A stretch of 64,000 nucleotides of DNA from Ralstonia mannitolilytica (GTDB lineage Bacteria > Pseudomonadota > Gammaproteobacteria > Burkholderiales > Burkholderiaceae). Each line of letters starts with the position of its first letter. The first letter of the stretch is position 1. Both the position numbers and the translations under genes were made by a program. The notes beneath the pieces were generated by a model. The model was not told where the DNA came from, did no database searches, and saw only the letters and a list, made by a program, of their open reading frames with translations. Positions 28,689 through 39,600 of the stretch are shown here, one piece after another. The stretch covers positions 47,434 through 111,433 of the forward strand of contig NZ_CAJPVG010000013.1 of the NCBI RefSeq assembly GCF_905397375.1, given 5' to 3'.

Positions 28689-30584
28689 ATGACGACAGCC
28701 GCCGCCAGTACAACCACAAAAAAACCCGCGTTGATGGCCACCATGATGGGTGCGATCGGCGTGGTGTTCGGGGACATCGGTACCAGCCCCCTGTATGCAC
28801 TCAAGGAGTGCTTCAACCCCGAGCACGGGGTTCCGTTTTCTGACCAGACCGTCTACGGCATCCTCTCGATGCTGTTCTGGGCGATGACCCTGGTGGTCTC
28901 GATCAAATACGTCCTCTTCGTCATGCGCGCCGACAACAACGGCGAAGGCGGCATCCTCGCGCTGACGGCGCTGGCGATGCGCGCCAGCAGCGGCAGTGCG
29001 CGATTCACGCGCACCCTCATGCTGCTCGGCCTGCTGGGGGCCGCCATGTTCTACGGCGACGCCGTCATCACGCCGGCCATTTCGGTGCTCTCGGCCATCG
29101 AGGGCATGGAAATCATGGCGCCCGCACTACAGGCGTGGGTGCTGCCGCTGGCGCTCGTCGTGCTGATCGGCCTGTTCCTGCTGCAGAAGCACGGCACGCA
29201 TGTGGTCGGGCGGCTGTTCGGTCCGATCATGCTGCTGTGGTTCGTGCTGCTCGGGCTGCTCGGGTTGATCTCCGTCGTGCAGTCTCCGCAGATCCTGGTG
29301 GCGCTCAATCCGCTCTATGCCATCGAATTCGGATTCCGGCACACCATGCAGGCGTTCGTCGTGTTCGGGTCGGTGTTCCTGGCGCTGACCGGCGCGGAGG
29401 CGCTTTATGCCGACATGGGCCACTTCGGCGCGCGCCCCATCCGGTATGCGTGGTTCTACATCGCGATGCCGTGCCTGCTGCTGAATTACTTCGGGCAGGG
29501 CGCCATGCTGCTGCGCGAGCCGAGCGCCGTGCAGAACCCGTTCTTCCTGTTGATGCCGGGCTGGGCCGTGGGGCCCATGGTGGTGTTGGCCACGGCGGCC
29601 ACCGTCATTGCTTCGCAAGCGGTCATTTCCGGGGCATTTTCGATGACGGCGCAGGCCGTGCATCTTGGCTACGCACCGCGCATGAAGATCCTCTACACGT
29701 CTGACGTGGAAATCGGCCAGATCTATGTGCCGGTGGTCAATTACGTGGTGCTGGTTCTGGTGGTGGCGGTCGTGCTGGCCTTCGGCAAGTCCGATAACCT
29801 GGCCGCCGCATACGGCATTGCCGTCACGACGACCATGGTGCTGACCACGGGCCTGGTGACGGTCGTCATGCGCAATGCCTGGAAGTGGAGCCTTCCGGTG
29901 GTGGCCGGCCTCGGCGCGGTGTTCCTCGCGGTGGACCTGTCGTTCTTCAGCGCGAACCTGCTCAAGATTGCAGCCGGCGGGTGGTTCCCGCTGCTGCTGG
30001 GCGGCCTGATCTTCTTCCTGATGGTGACGTGGCATACCGGCACGCAGTTGCTGAAGGCACGCAACGTGGAAGGCGGCATTCCGCTCGAGCCGTTCATGGA
30101 AGGCCTGCTGCGCCATCCGCCGCACCGGGTGGATGGCACGGCCGTCTATCTGACGCCGAGCATGGATTTCGTGCCGCTGGCGCTGCTGCACAACCTCAAG
30201 CACAACCACGTGCTGCACGAGCGCGTGCTGTTCATCCACTTCCGCACGCTCGCCGTGCCCTACGTGCAGCCGGCCAAGCGCCTCTCGATCAAGACGATCG
30301 GCGACAACATCTACGCGGCGGTGGCGGACTTCGGCTTCAAGGAAACCCCGGCAGTGGACGAGATCGTCAAGAACGTCGGCGAGCGCCTGGGCGTGGTCTT
30401 TGAAGATATGGAGACGTCGTTCTTCATCACGCGCGCCACGGTGGTGCCATCGCCGTTGCCCGGCATGGCGATGTGGCGCGAGGCGCTGTTTGCGTGGATG
30501 CAGCACAACAGCGCCAAGCCGTCGGATTTCTTCCGCATTCCTGCCAACCGGCTGGTGGAGCTGGGGAGCAAGGTGGAGATCTAG
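28689..30584 (+). CDS. kup: Low-affinity potassium transporter Kup
   Basis: A 631-residue K+/H+ symporter. The N-terminus (GAIGVVFGDIGTSPLYALKE) is the Kup signature, followed by 12 membrane segments and a cytosolic C-terminal domain of about 180 residues. The start 28689 matches the family N-terminus and length. It is convergent with fdhD, with 8 bases between stops. Confidence 0.95.
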   Translation: MTTAAASTTTKKPALMATMMGAIGVVFGDIGTSPLYALKECFNPEHGVPFSDQTVYGILSMLFWAMTLVVSIKYVLFVMRADNNGEGGILALTALAMRASSGSARFTRTLMLLGLLGAAMFYGDAVITPAISVLSAIEGMEIMAPALQAWVLPLALVVLIGLFLLQKHGTHVVGRLFGPIMLLWFVLLGLLGLISVVQSPQILVALNPLYAIEFGFRHTMQAFVVFGSVFLALTGAEALYADMGHFGARPIRYAWFYIAMPCLLLNYFGQGAMLLREPSAVQNPFFLLMPGWAVGPMVVLATAATVIASQAVISGAFSMTAQAVHLGYAPRMKILYTSDVEIGQIYVPVVNYVVLVLVVAVVLAFGKSDNLAAAYGIAVTTTMVLTTGLVTVVMRNAWKWSLPVVAGLGAVFLAVDLSFFSANLLKIAAGGWFPLLLGGLIFFLMVTWHTGTQLLKARNVEGGIPLEPFMEGLLRHPPHRVDGTAVYLTPSMDFVPLALLHNLKHNHVLHERVLFIHFRTLAVPYVQPAKRLSIKTIGDNIYAAVADFGFKETPAVDEIVKNVGERLGVVFEDMETSFFITRATVVPSPLPGMAMWREALFAWMQHNSAKPSDFFRIPANRLVELGSKVEI

Positions 30585-30592
30585 CGGCGCCT

Positions 30593-31408
30593 TCAGGCAA
30601 ACCGCGTCACGCTATCCCCACGGCAGAACGCCAGCAACGCCAACTGCCCGGCCTGGGCGTGGCGGATCGCCAGCGAAGACGGCGCGGAGATCGTCGCCAG
30701 CAGTGGCACCTGCAGCTGCACGCACTTGCGTGCCAGCTCGTAGCTTGCACGACTGGTCATGACGATGAATCCGTCTGCCGGGCGGATGCCGAGTCGCGCC
30801 AGCCGGCCGATCAGCTTGTCGAGCGCGTTGTGGCGCCCCACGTCTTCCAGCACATGCAGCGGTGTGTTGCCGTCCGCAGACACCCAGCCGGCGGCATGCA
30901 AGCCACCGGTGAGGGCGTTGGCCGGCTGATGTGCCGTCATCGCATGCATGGCGTCCAGCACCTGCGCGTCGGCAAGAGACGCCAGCCATGCGGGTGGCGT
31001 CAGCGGCGCCGGTGCGTCTTCAAAGGTTTGCAGGCTTTCAATGCCGCACAGGCCGCAGCCCGTGGGGCCCGCCAGGGCTCGGCGGCGCGCCTTCAGCCGC
31101 ACGAAGCAGTGCGAGGCGATTTCCGCGTGCACCTCCAGCCCGTGCGGGTGCGTTTCCACATCGGCTCCACGCCAGTCGGCACGGCTGTCGATGATGCCTT
31201 CCGAGAGCGCAAAGCCGAGTGCAAAGTCCTCCAGGTCTGTCGGCGACGCCATCATCACGGCGTGCGTGATGCCGTTGAAGACGAGCGCGACCGGGGCTTC
31301 ATCGGCGACGGGGGTGGTGGCGGCTTCGTGCGTGCCGGCGCGCGTGCGGCGCGTTGCGGTAGTGGAAACGACGGGCAAGCCCGCGGGGTGACGGAGGAGG
31401 GCGGTCAT
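30593..31408 (-). CDS. fdhD: Formate dehydrogenase sulfurtransferase FdhD
   Basis: A 271-residue FdhD. It has the Cys pair in TGCGLCGIESL and conserved segments DLEDFALGFALSEGII and DVGRHNALDKLIG. FdhD moves sulfur from IscS to the molybdenum cofactor of formate dehydrogenase. It overlaps the small upstream gene by four bases, at the end of an OxlT-FdhF-wHTH-FdhD operon. Confidence 0.95.
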   Translation of the reverse strand: MTALLRHPAGLPVVSTTATRRTRAGTHEAATTPVADEAPVALVFNGITHAVMMASPTDLEDFALGFALSEGIIDSRADWRGADVETHPHGLEVHAEIASHCFVRLKARRRALAGPTGCGLCGIESLQTFEDAPAPLTPPAWLASLADAQVLDAMHAMTAHQPANALTGGLHAAGWVSADGNTPLHVLEDVGRHNALDKLIGRLARLGIRPADGFIVMTSRASYELARKCVQLQVPLLATISAPSSLAIRHAQAGQLALLAFCRGDSVTRFA

Positions 31409-31650
31409 TCGGTCAAATCAGGCAGCGCGCGGCCCGCGTCAAGCAACACGATGAGCCAGCGCGTGTCGTCCATGGCGACGCGCAGCAGGCCCGCATCGGC
31501 CAGCGGATGCAGCGCGCGCAGCACCGTGCTGGCGCGCTCGCCCACGCGCTTGGTCAACCACGGAAGCGACACCGGCTTGCCGGCATCGGTTTCGCGCAAT
31601 GCGGCCAACAGTGCCAGCTGCAGCGCAGACCACGCGGCCGTCGTTGGCAT
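31405..31650 (-). CDS. Small winged-helix-like protein in fdh operon
   Basis: 81 residues with the look of a winged helix-turn-helix: WSALQLALLAALRE, then SLPWLTKRVGERASTVLRALHPLADAGLLRV, quoted in two parts (SLPWLTKRVGERASTVLR; ALHPLADAGLLRV). It overlaps the fdhF-like gene by one base and fdhD by four, so it is co-translated with them. It could be a local regulator of the operon; no named family is assigned. Confidence 0.7.
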   Translation of the reverse strand: MPTTAAWSALQLALLAALRETDAGKPVSLPWLTKRVGERASTVLRALHPLADAGLLRVAMDDTRWLIVLLDAGRALPDLTE

Positions 31651-33989
31651 CAGGCCTGGGCCGTGGAGGCTGCCTGCGTGCCCGTGCTGCGTTCAGCCTG
31701 GCTTGGCACGAGCATCACCGGAATCGATTTCGACGTCGGCGTGCGCGCGTGGTCGGCCACGGACGACAGCGGCACCAGCGGATTGGTCTCCGGATAATAC
31801 GCCGCCAGGCACCCGCGCGGAATGTCATACGCCACGAGGCGGAAGCCATCGGCGCGGCGCGTGGTGCCGTCTTCGGACAGCGTCACCATGTCGACCCACT
31901 CGCCGTCTTTCATGCGGATCGTGCGCAGGTCTTCCTTGTTGATGAAGACGACGCGGCGCTGGCCGAACACGCCGCGGTAGCGGTCGTCCATGCCGTAGAT
32001 GGTGGTGTTGTACTGATCGTGCGAGCGCACCGTGGCCAGCGTAAAGACGGTCGCATCCGCATGGCGCTCGCGCGCGCGGTGCACCGGCGTATCGGTCGGG
32101 ATCGCGTGCGCATGGAATTCCGCCTTGCCCGACGGCGTGTTCCAGACACGCTCCGATGCCGTGTTGCGCAGGCGGAAGCCGCCGGGCACGCGAATCTTCT
32201 CGTTGAATCCGGCAAAATCGTCGAACACCGCTTCGATGCGGTCGCGAATGCGGTCGTAGTCTTCCACCAGCCAGCGCCATGGGATGGGGCTGTCGGGCAG
32301 CGTGGCCTCGGCCAGCCGCGCCACGATGGCCGGTTCCGACAGCAGGTGCGGCGACGCCGGCGGATTGATGCCCGCCGACATGTGCACCATGCTCATCGAA
32401 TCTTCCACCGTCACGCCTTGCGTGCCGCCGGCCTGTTGGTCGACTTCGGTGCGGCCCAGGCACGGCAGGATCAGTGCGGCCTTGCCGTGCACGATGTGGC
32501 TGCGGTTGAGCTTGGTGGTCACGTGCACGGTGAGGTCGCACTGGCGCAGGCCGGCCCACGTGGCAGCGGTGTCCGGCGTGGCCGCCGCGAAGTTGCCGCC
32601 CATGGCGAAGAACACGCGCGCCTTTCCACTGCGCATCGCCTCGATCGCGCCGACGGTGTCGTAACCGTGCTCGCGCGGCACCTGAATGCCGAACACTCTC
32701 TCGAGCCGATCGAGAAACGCAGGCGCGGGCTTCTCATAAATGCCCATCGTCCGATCGCCCTGCACGTTGCTGTGGCCGCGCACGGGGCACGCGCCGGCGC
32801 CTGGGCGGCCAATGTTGCCGCGCAGGAGCAGCAGGTTGACGATCATCTGGATCGTCGCGACCGAATGCTTGTGTTGCGTGATCCCCATGCCCCAGCACGC
32901 GATGACGCTGCCGGCCTTGATGTACGTATCGCCGGCCTGGCGGATTTCGTGTTCTGGCAAGCCCGATTCGGCTTCGATCGTTGCCCACGATTCGGCACGC
33001 ACGTCAGCGGCAAAGGCGTCATAGCCACCGGTGTGCTGGGCGATGAAGGCGTGGTCGATGATGGCCGGCTCACCGCGGCTGCGGGCCACGTCATCGCGCT
33101 CGATCACGTGTTTGATGATGCCCTTGACCGTTGCCAGGTCGCCGCCGATGCGCACCTGGTGGTATTCGGTGCTGATGCGCGTGGAGCCGAGCGTCAGCAT
33201 CTCGATCTTGCTTTGCGGATCGGCAAAACGCTCCAGCCCGCGCTCGCGCAACGGGTTGAAGGACACGATGCTCGCGCCGCGCTTCGATGCCTCACGCAAT
33301 TCGCCCAGCATGCGCGGGTGGTTCGTCCCCGGGTTCTGCCCGAAGATGAAGATCGCGTCGGCCTTGGTGAAATCGTCGAGCGTGACGGTGCCCTTGCCGA
33401 CGCCGATGCTGCTCCGCATGCCCGTGCCGGAGGGCTCGTGGCACATGTTGGAGCAGTCGGGGAAATTGTTCGTGCCATACGCGCGCACGAACAACTGATA
33501 GAGGAAGGCCGCCTCATTGCTGGTGCGGCCGGAGGTGTAGAAGATCGCCTGGTTCGGATCGGGCAGCGCGCGCAGGTGCTGCGCGATGAGCGCGAAGGCG
33601 GCGTCCCATTCGATCGGCACGTACTTGTCGCTGGCCGCTTCGTAGACCATCGGGTGCGTGAGGCGCCCTTGATCTTCCAGCGCGTAGTCCGACCACTCGG
33701 CGAGTTCGCGCACGGTGTGCTGTGCGAAGAACTCCGGCGTGGTGCGGCGGGACGTCGCTTCTGCAGCCACGGCTTTGACGCCGTTTTCGCAGAACTCGAA
33801 GGTGGATGCGTGGTCGCGGTCCGGCCAGGCGCAGCCGGGGCAGTCGAAGCCGTCAGGCTGGTTGGCCGACAGCATGGTCTTGGCGCCCTTGGCCGCGATG
33901 CCTTGCGACAGCAATTGATGCGCAACGCTTTTAAGCGCGCCCCAGCCGCCGGCCGGGTGACGGTAAAACTCGATCTTCTGGTGCTTCAT
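31650..33989 (-). CDS. FdhF/YdeP-type molybdopterin oxidoreductase
   Basis: A 779-residue molybdopterin oxidoreductase. The N-terminal DCPGCAWPD segment, GRTSNEAAFLYQL, and CHEPSGTGMRSSIG match the FdhF/YdeP alpha-subunit family, and the C-terminal dinucleotide-binding domain (SHDQYNTTIYGMDDR) is present. It probably oxidises formate or a related small acid in the cytosol; acid-resistance roles are known for YdeP. Neighbouring fdhD supports a molybdenum enzyme. The candidate Cys/Sec ligand position was not resolved by eye. Confidence 0.9.
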   Translation of the reverse strand: MKHQKIEFYRHPAGGWGALKSVAHQLLSQGIAAKGAKTMLSANQPDGFDCPGCAWPDRDHASTFEFCENGVKAVAAEATSRRTTPEFFAQHTVRELAEWSDYALEDQGRLTHPMVYEAASDKYVPIEWDAAFALIAQHLRALPDPNQAIFYTSGRTSNEAAFLYQLFVRAYGTNNFPDCSNMCHEPSGTGMRSSIGVGKGTVTLDDFTKADAIFIFGQNPGTNHPRMLGELREASKRGASIVSFNPLRERGLERFADPQSKIEMLTLGSTRISTEYHQVRIGGDLATVKGIIKHVIERDDVARSRGEPAIIDHAFIAQHTGGYDAFAADVRAESWATIEAESGLPEHEIRQAGDTYIKAGSVIACWGMGITQHKHSVATIQMIVNLLLLRGNIGRPGAGACPVRGHSNVQGDRTMGIYEKPAPAFLDRLERVFGIQVPREHGYDTVGAIEAMRSGKARVFFAMGGNFAAATPDTAATWAGLRQCDLTVHVTTKLNRSHIVHGKAALILPCLGRTEVDQQAGGTQGVTVEDSMSMVHMSAGINPPASPHLLSEPAIVARLAEATLPDSPIPWRWLVEDYDRIRDRIEAVFDDFAGFNEKIRVPGGFRLRNTASERVWNTPSGKAEFHAHAIPTDTPVHRARERHADATVFTLATVRSHDQYNTTIYGMDDRYRGVFGQRRVVFINKEDLRTIRMKDGEWVDMVTLSEDGTTRRADGFRLVAYDIPRGCLAAYYPETNPLVPLSSVADHARTPTSKSIPVMLVPSQAERSTGTQAASTAQA

Positions 33990-34020
33990 GGGTGGCGGGG
34001 CGGCGACTTTAAATCACGTA

Positions 34021-35676
34021 TTAGGAGAACAGAACGGCAGCTTTTTGGAGTGTAATCCAAACCCCCCAGCCCAACGGCAGCCCCACGGCGGCCCAGGCCA
34101 GCACCACGGCCACGGCCGAACCCGGATGCGCCTTCCATTCCAGCGACGTTTCCGGCGCAGCCACCGACGGCGTCGGGCTCTTGCTTGCCGCAGCGTGACG
34201 CTGCTCGTCGAGTTGCGCTTCGGTCATGAAGTGCTTCGCGTTGACGGGGCGCACCAGCAGGTTGCAGATGAAGCCGAGGATCAGCAGGCCGGCCAGGATC
34301 ATCATCGTGATGTCGTACACGGCTGCGCGTTCCACGCCATGGGCGATCTGGTATTCGCGCAGGTAGTTCACCAGCACGGGGCCCAGGATGCCGGCCGTCG
34401 ACCACGCCGTGAGCAGGCGGCCGTGGATGGCGCCCACCATCTGCGTGCCGAACATGTCGGCCAGATAGGCCGGCACGGTCGCAAAACCGCCGCCGTACAT
34501 CGACAGGATCACGCAGAAGGCCAGTGCGAACAGCGCGATATTGCCGGTGTGCGAGGTCCACGGAATCGATGCGTACAGCACGAAGCCGAGCACGAAGAAG
34601 ACCGCGTACGTCATCTTGCGGCCCAGGCGATCCGACAGCGATGCCCAGAAGAAACGGCCGCCAATGTTGAACAGACTCAGCAGACCCGTGAAGCCCGCGG
34701 CGATGGCTGCGATCTGGCCTTTTTGCGCGGCTGTCAGGTCCATGAACGACGTCGTTACGCCCAGCAGCTTTCCACCGAAGACTTCCTGCAGCAGCGGCGA
34801 GGCCATGCCCAGCACGCCAATACCGGCCGATACGTTCAGGCACAGCACGGCCCAGATCAGCCAGAACTGCGGCGTCTTCAGGGCTTCATTTGCGTGGACG
34901 TGGCGTTGCGTGACCATCGTGTCCTTCGCCTTGGCGGGCGAGGGCGTCCAGCCGGCCGGCTTCCAGCCCGTGGGCGGTACACGGTAACCGAGCGCGCCGG
35001 CCATCATGAAGACGAAGTAGATGCCGGCCAGCACGATAAACGTTTGCGACACACCCACAGATTCTGGCGTCGCAAACAGCTTCATCAGGCGGTCAGCCAG
35101 CGGGGCGCCGATCATTGCGCCGCCACCGAAGCCCATGATGGCCATGCCGGTCGCCATGCCGCGCTTGTCCGGGAACCACTTGATGAGCGTCGACACGGGC
35201 GAGATGTAGCCCAGCCCCAGGCCGATGCCGCCGATCACACCCGAGCCCACCCACAGCAGCCACAGCTGGTGCATCTGGATGCCGAGCGCGGAAATCAACA
35301 GCCCGCCGCACCAGCACACGGCCGAGACGACGCCGGCCTTGCGCGGGCCAACGCGCTCGAGCCAGCCGCCCCACATGGCAGCGGATGCGCCCAGGAACAC
35401 GAAGAACAGCGTAAACATCCAGCCAAGGCTGGAGACGCGCCAGTCGCAGGTGGTGGTGAACAGCTCGGCGATCAGCGAGACGTCGGCGCCACAGGTGAGC
35501 GGCTTGGTGATGCCCAGCGCGCGGCCAAGCGGCAGCCAGAAGACGGAGAAACCGTAGGCCATGCCGATGCACAAATGGATGGCCAGCGCGGCAGGCGGAA
35601 CCAGCCAGCGGTTGAAGCCAACCGCGGCGACGGTGCGCTCGCGTGAAAAAAATGGATGCAGGACTGCTTCGGACAT
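34021..35676 (-). CDS. Oxalate/formate antiporter-like MFS transporter
   Basis: 551 residues, 12 membrane segments, and OxlT-family sequence (HLCIGMAYGFSVFWLPLG; GLGLGYISPVSTLIKWFPDKRG, quoted in part: GYISPVSTLIKWFPDKRG). The start at 35676 follows a GGGGGGA site. It lies upstream of, and in line with, the FdhF-like enzyme gene, so it may import formate or exchange oxalate for formate to feed that enzyme. Confidence 0.88.
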   Translation of the reverse strand: MSEAVLHPFFSRERTVAAVGFNRWLVPPAALAIHLCIGMAYGFSVFWLPLGRALGITKPLTCGADVSLIAELFTTTCDWRVSSLGWMFTLFFVFLGASAAMWGGWLERVGPRKAGVVSAVCWCGGLLISALGIQMHQLWLLWVGSGVIGGIGLGLGYISPVSTLIKWFPDKRGMATGMAIMGFGGGAMIGAPLADRLMKLFATPESVGVSQTFIVLAGIYFVFMMAGALGYRVPPTGWKPAGWTPSPAKAKDTMVTQRHVHANEALKTPQFWLIWAVLCLNVSAGIGVLGMASPLLQEVFGGKLLGVTTSFMDLTAAQKGQIAAIAAGFTGLLSLFNIGGRFFWASLSDRLGRKMTYAVFFVLGFVLYASIPWTSHTGNIALFALAFCVILSMYGGGFATVPAYLADMFGTQMVGAIHGRLLTAWSTAGILGPVLVNYLREYQIAHGVERAAVYDITMMILAGLLILGFICNLLVRPVNAKHFMTEAQLDEQRHAAASKSPTPSVAAPETSLEWKAHPGSAVAVVLAWAAVGLPLGWGVWITLQKAAVLFS

Positions 35677-36044
35677 CGAATCCCCCCGGATAAGTTGAGT
35701 GCCCGTGTTGTGACGTAATGCGGTAGACGGCCGCACAGGTCGTAGCCGGTACGTACCCGCCGGTTGCAGAGGCACTGCGCCGACGTTGCCCGCGACAATA
35801 GAGGTGCGGCGTGCTTTACATCAATAGCTGATGTTGCCCGTTGTATTGCGGATCACGCAACGCACAGCCGAATTGTGTCTTTTATGCGACCGGGAACATA
35901 AATGATGCCGCGCGTCGCCGCCGTTGCGGCAGGCCCGCTCCGGAATAACGTTGACGAGGCGGGGAGGCGCAGCGCTGCGCAAAGGGCAGGCCAGTACTTC
36001 GGAGAGTGCCGTGGGGGGGGCGGATGCAACGACGCGGGTACCGG
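35677..36044. other. 368-base gap between OxlT-like gene and HPt gene
   Basis: No gene is seen. It carries the promoter of the OxlT-FdhF operon and the 3' side of the HPt gene. A run of eight or nine G lies near 36009-36016. Confidence 0.5.
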
Positions 36045-36461
36045 TCACGCACCCGCGACCGGCGCATCGGGCCACACACAGTCGCGGGCCGCTTGGCGGA
36101 ACTGGTCTACCAGGCCGCGCAACGCGGCGAGGCCGGTGCGCATGGCCGCTGTGCGTTCGTGATGCGGCCCGACGCCTTGCGCCGCGCGCTCGATGGCGCG
36201 TGCCGCATCGCCGATGGACAGATGCCCCAGCATGCGCGCGGAGCCGACGATGCGGTGCGCCGCCTCGATGATGTGGGCGTCTTCACCGCCGCGGATGGCC
36301 TTCTCGAGATTGCAGAGGTCCTGTTCGACCGTGTCCGAGAACAAATCGATGATGAAGCGCCATTGCTGCAAGTCGTTGCCGAACAGTTCGGTGAGGGCGG
36401 CGATCACTTGCGCGGGGAGTCTGGCGGCGATGTCGGCAGGCGTGGAGGCTGTGGGTTGCAT
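36045..36461 (-). CDS. HPt-domain protein
   Basis: 138 residues with a histidine phosphotransfer domain: AAHRIVGSARMLG holds the likely phospho-His, in the position of the HxLKGS motif. The start at 36461 (MQPTAS) is preferred to the upstream ATG. No kinase or receiver gene lies beside it, so its phosphorelay partner is elsewhere. Confidence 0.75.
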   Translation of the reverse strand: MQPTASTPADIAARLPAQVIAALTELFGNDLQQWRFIIDLFSDTVEQDLCNLEKAIRGGEDAHIIEAAHRIVGSARMLGHLSIGDAARAIERAAQGVGPHHERTAAMRTGLAALRGLVDQFRQAARDCVWPDAPVAGA

Positions 36462-36610
36462 GGTGGCGTAGAGGCGATCAGGGCATACGCACTGTGCCCG
36501 CCGAGCCTGCATGCAGCCATCGGAATAATCCGATTCAGCCGGCACCGGAAACAAATCGGGCGCACCGTCGGCAGCCGGCGCGCCCGCTTGTGTTGATTAC
36601 CGCCGTCGCA

Positions 36611-39600
36611 TCAGGGCAGCATGGCCGCCGTCGGTGTCACGTCGGGCTCGCGCGGGGGCGTACCGCGATGGCGGTGCGCCCACGTGAACACCACCGGCAG
36701 AACCAGCAGTGTCAGGATCGTCGTCGTCACCATGCCACCGACGATCACCAGCGCCAGCGGACGCTGCGCCTCCGAACCGATGCTGTGCGACAGCGCCGCG
36801 GGCAGCAGGCCCAGGCCGGCCAGCATGGCCGTCATGATCACGGGCCGCAAGCGCAGCGCAGCGCCTTCCACCGTGGCTTCGCGCAGGTTTTCGGATTGCG
36901 CCAGGCGGTTGACGTACGAGATCAGGATCACGCCGTCCTGGATCGCAATGCCGAACAGCGACAGAAAGCCGATGCCGGCCGAAATCGACAGCGTCTCGTG
37001 GGCGATGTGCAGCGCCAGCAGCCCGCCGATGGCGGCAAACGGCACGTTCAGCACTACCATCAGCGCGTCCTTGAAGTTGCCGAAGGTGCTGTACAGCAGC
37101 AGGAAGATGACGAGGATGGTCAGCGGCACGATCACCATCAGCTTGCCCTGCGCGACCTTCATCTCGTTGAACTGGCCGTCCCACTTGACGGTGTAGCCCT
37201 CGGGCAGGGCGACGTTGCTGCCGACCACGCGTTGCGCCTCATCGACCGCGCTGCCCAGGTCACGCCCGCGCACGCCAAACTTGATGGCGATGTAGCGCTT
37301 ACCGAGTTCGCGGTAAATGAAGAACGGGCCGTCGGTCATTTCCACCTTCGCGACCATCGACAGCGGGATGCGCTGGCCGTCCGGCGTGTCGATCAGCAGT
37401 TCGCGGATGGCGTCGTACGATGCGCGGGCCTGCTGGTTCAGGCGCACCGCGAGCCCGAACGATTTCTCGCCTTCCAGGATCTGCGTGACCGGCGCGCCGC
37501 CGATGGCGTACTGCACGAGGCTCTGTACATCGCTCACGTTGATGTTGAAGCGCGCCGCCGCCTGGCGGTCGATGGACACGTTCAGCGTCGGCTGGCCAAG
37601 CTCGCGGAAGATGCCCACGTCCACGAGGCCCGGCACTTTCTTGAGCTGCGCCTGGATCTCGTTGGCCTTGGCTTCGAGCACGTTGAGGTCGTTGCCGAAC
37701 AGCTTGACGGAGTTCTCGCCCTTCACGCCGGAGAGCGCCTCGTCCACGTTGTCCTGGATGTACTGCGAGAAGTTGTATTCGATGCCCGGGATCTTCTCCA
37801 GATGCTTTGACAGGCGCTCGACGAGCTTGCCCTTGGTCATGCCGTCGGGCCACTTGTCGGGCGCGGCAAAGTACAGGCCGTACTCCTGGTTGAATACGCC
37901 CGTGGAATCGGTGCCGTCATCCGGGCGGCCGATCTGCACGGAGACCTGCCTGATTTCCGGCTGCTTGACGAAGTACGCGCGCAGATCATTCGCAACCGAA
38001 GCCGAGTAATCCAGGTCCACCGTATTGGGCAGCGTGATGCGCAGCCACAGGTTGTTCTCTTCCAGCGTGGGCAGGAACTCCGTGCCGAGGAAGGTGGCGC
38101 TGTACAGCGTGAGCAGAAGCGCCGCGATAGCCGTGGCGAACACCGCCATCGGCCGTGCGATCAGCTTGCGCAGCAGCGGCTTGTACCAGCGCAGGATCGC
38201 CGTGATGAACGCGGGCGAATGCGGATGCAGCGTCTTTCCGAAGACGAACGACGTGGTAGCCGGCACGAACGTCAGGCTCAGCACGATGGAGGCCATCAGC
38301 GCAAAACCCATCGTGAACGCCATCGGCTTGAAGATGATGCCCTCCACCCCGCCGATGAAGAACAGCGGCGAGTACGCCACGATGATGATGCCCGTTGAGA
38401 AGATCATCGCGCGCTGGACTTCGCTGGTGGCCTTGACGATGGCGTCGTCCAGTTTCTGGGCGCCTTCCTCGAGGTGACGCATGATGTTTTCCATCACGAT
38501 CACGGCCGCGTCGACGATCACGCCAAAGTCGATCGCCCCGAGCGAGATCAGGTTGGCCGGCACATGGAAGTGTTCCATGCTGATGAACGACACGCACAGC
38601 GCCAGCGGAATCACCGCGGCCACCACGGCCGCCGCACGCAGGTTGCCGAGGAAGACGAACAGCACCGCCAGCACCAGCGCAATGCCCACCACCAGCGTGT
38701 GTTCCACCGTACCCATGGTGATGTCGAGCAGCACCTGGCGGTCGTAGAACGGCTTGACCTGGATGCCCTTCGGCAGGATGCCGTTGTTGAGCTCGGCCAC
38801 CTTTTCGCGCACCTTAGCCAGTACCTCGCTGGCATTGGCGTCGCGCTTGAGCAGCACGATGCCTTCCACCACGTCGGGCTGGTCGTTGTATTGCACCTGG
38901 CCCAGGCGCTGCACGTTACCGACCTCCACATCTGCGATATCACGCACGCGCACCGGCACGCCGTTGTTGGCGGCCACCACCACGTTGCGGATGTCGTCCA
39001 CCGTCTGCAGCAGGCCGACGCCGCGCACGACGAACTGCTGCTCGCCGTCGCGCAGCAGGTTTCCGCCGGTGTTGTTGTTGGCATTGCCGATGGCGGTGAT
39101 GAGCTGCGACAGCGTGATGGCGTACGACTGCAGCTTCGCCGGCGACGGCACGATGTGATACTCCTTCACCTTGCCGCCGAAGGAGCTCACATCTGCGACG
39201 CCCTGTACGTGCTTGAGCTCCTTGGTGATGTCGTAGTCCTGGTAGCTCTTGAGCGTAGTGAGGTCCACGCCGTCGCCCACGAGGCGAAAGCGCATGATCT
39301 CGCCGGTCGCGTCCGAGTCGGGGCTCAGCGACGGCTGTACGCCGGTCGGCAGGTTGGCGCTGGCCAGGTACTGCGAAAAGTTCTGTCGCGCCTTGAAGCT
39401 GTCGGTGCCTTCCTTGAACTTGAGCGTCACCACCGACAGTCCGAACAGCGACACCGAGCGGAACGACTGCACATCGGGCACACCAGCCAGCGCATTCTCG
39501 ATCGGGATGGTGATCTGCTGTTCAACTTCCGTCGTGCTGCGGCCCGGCCATTGCGTGATGGCCTGCACCGACAGCGGCGCCACGCCCGGATACGCCTGCA

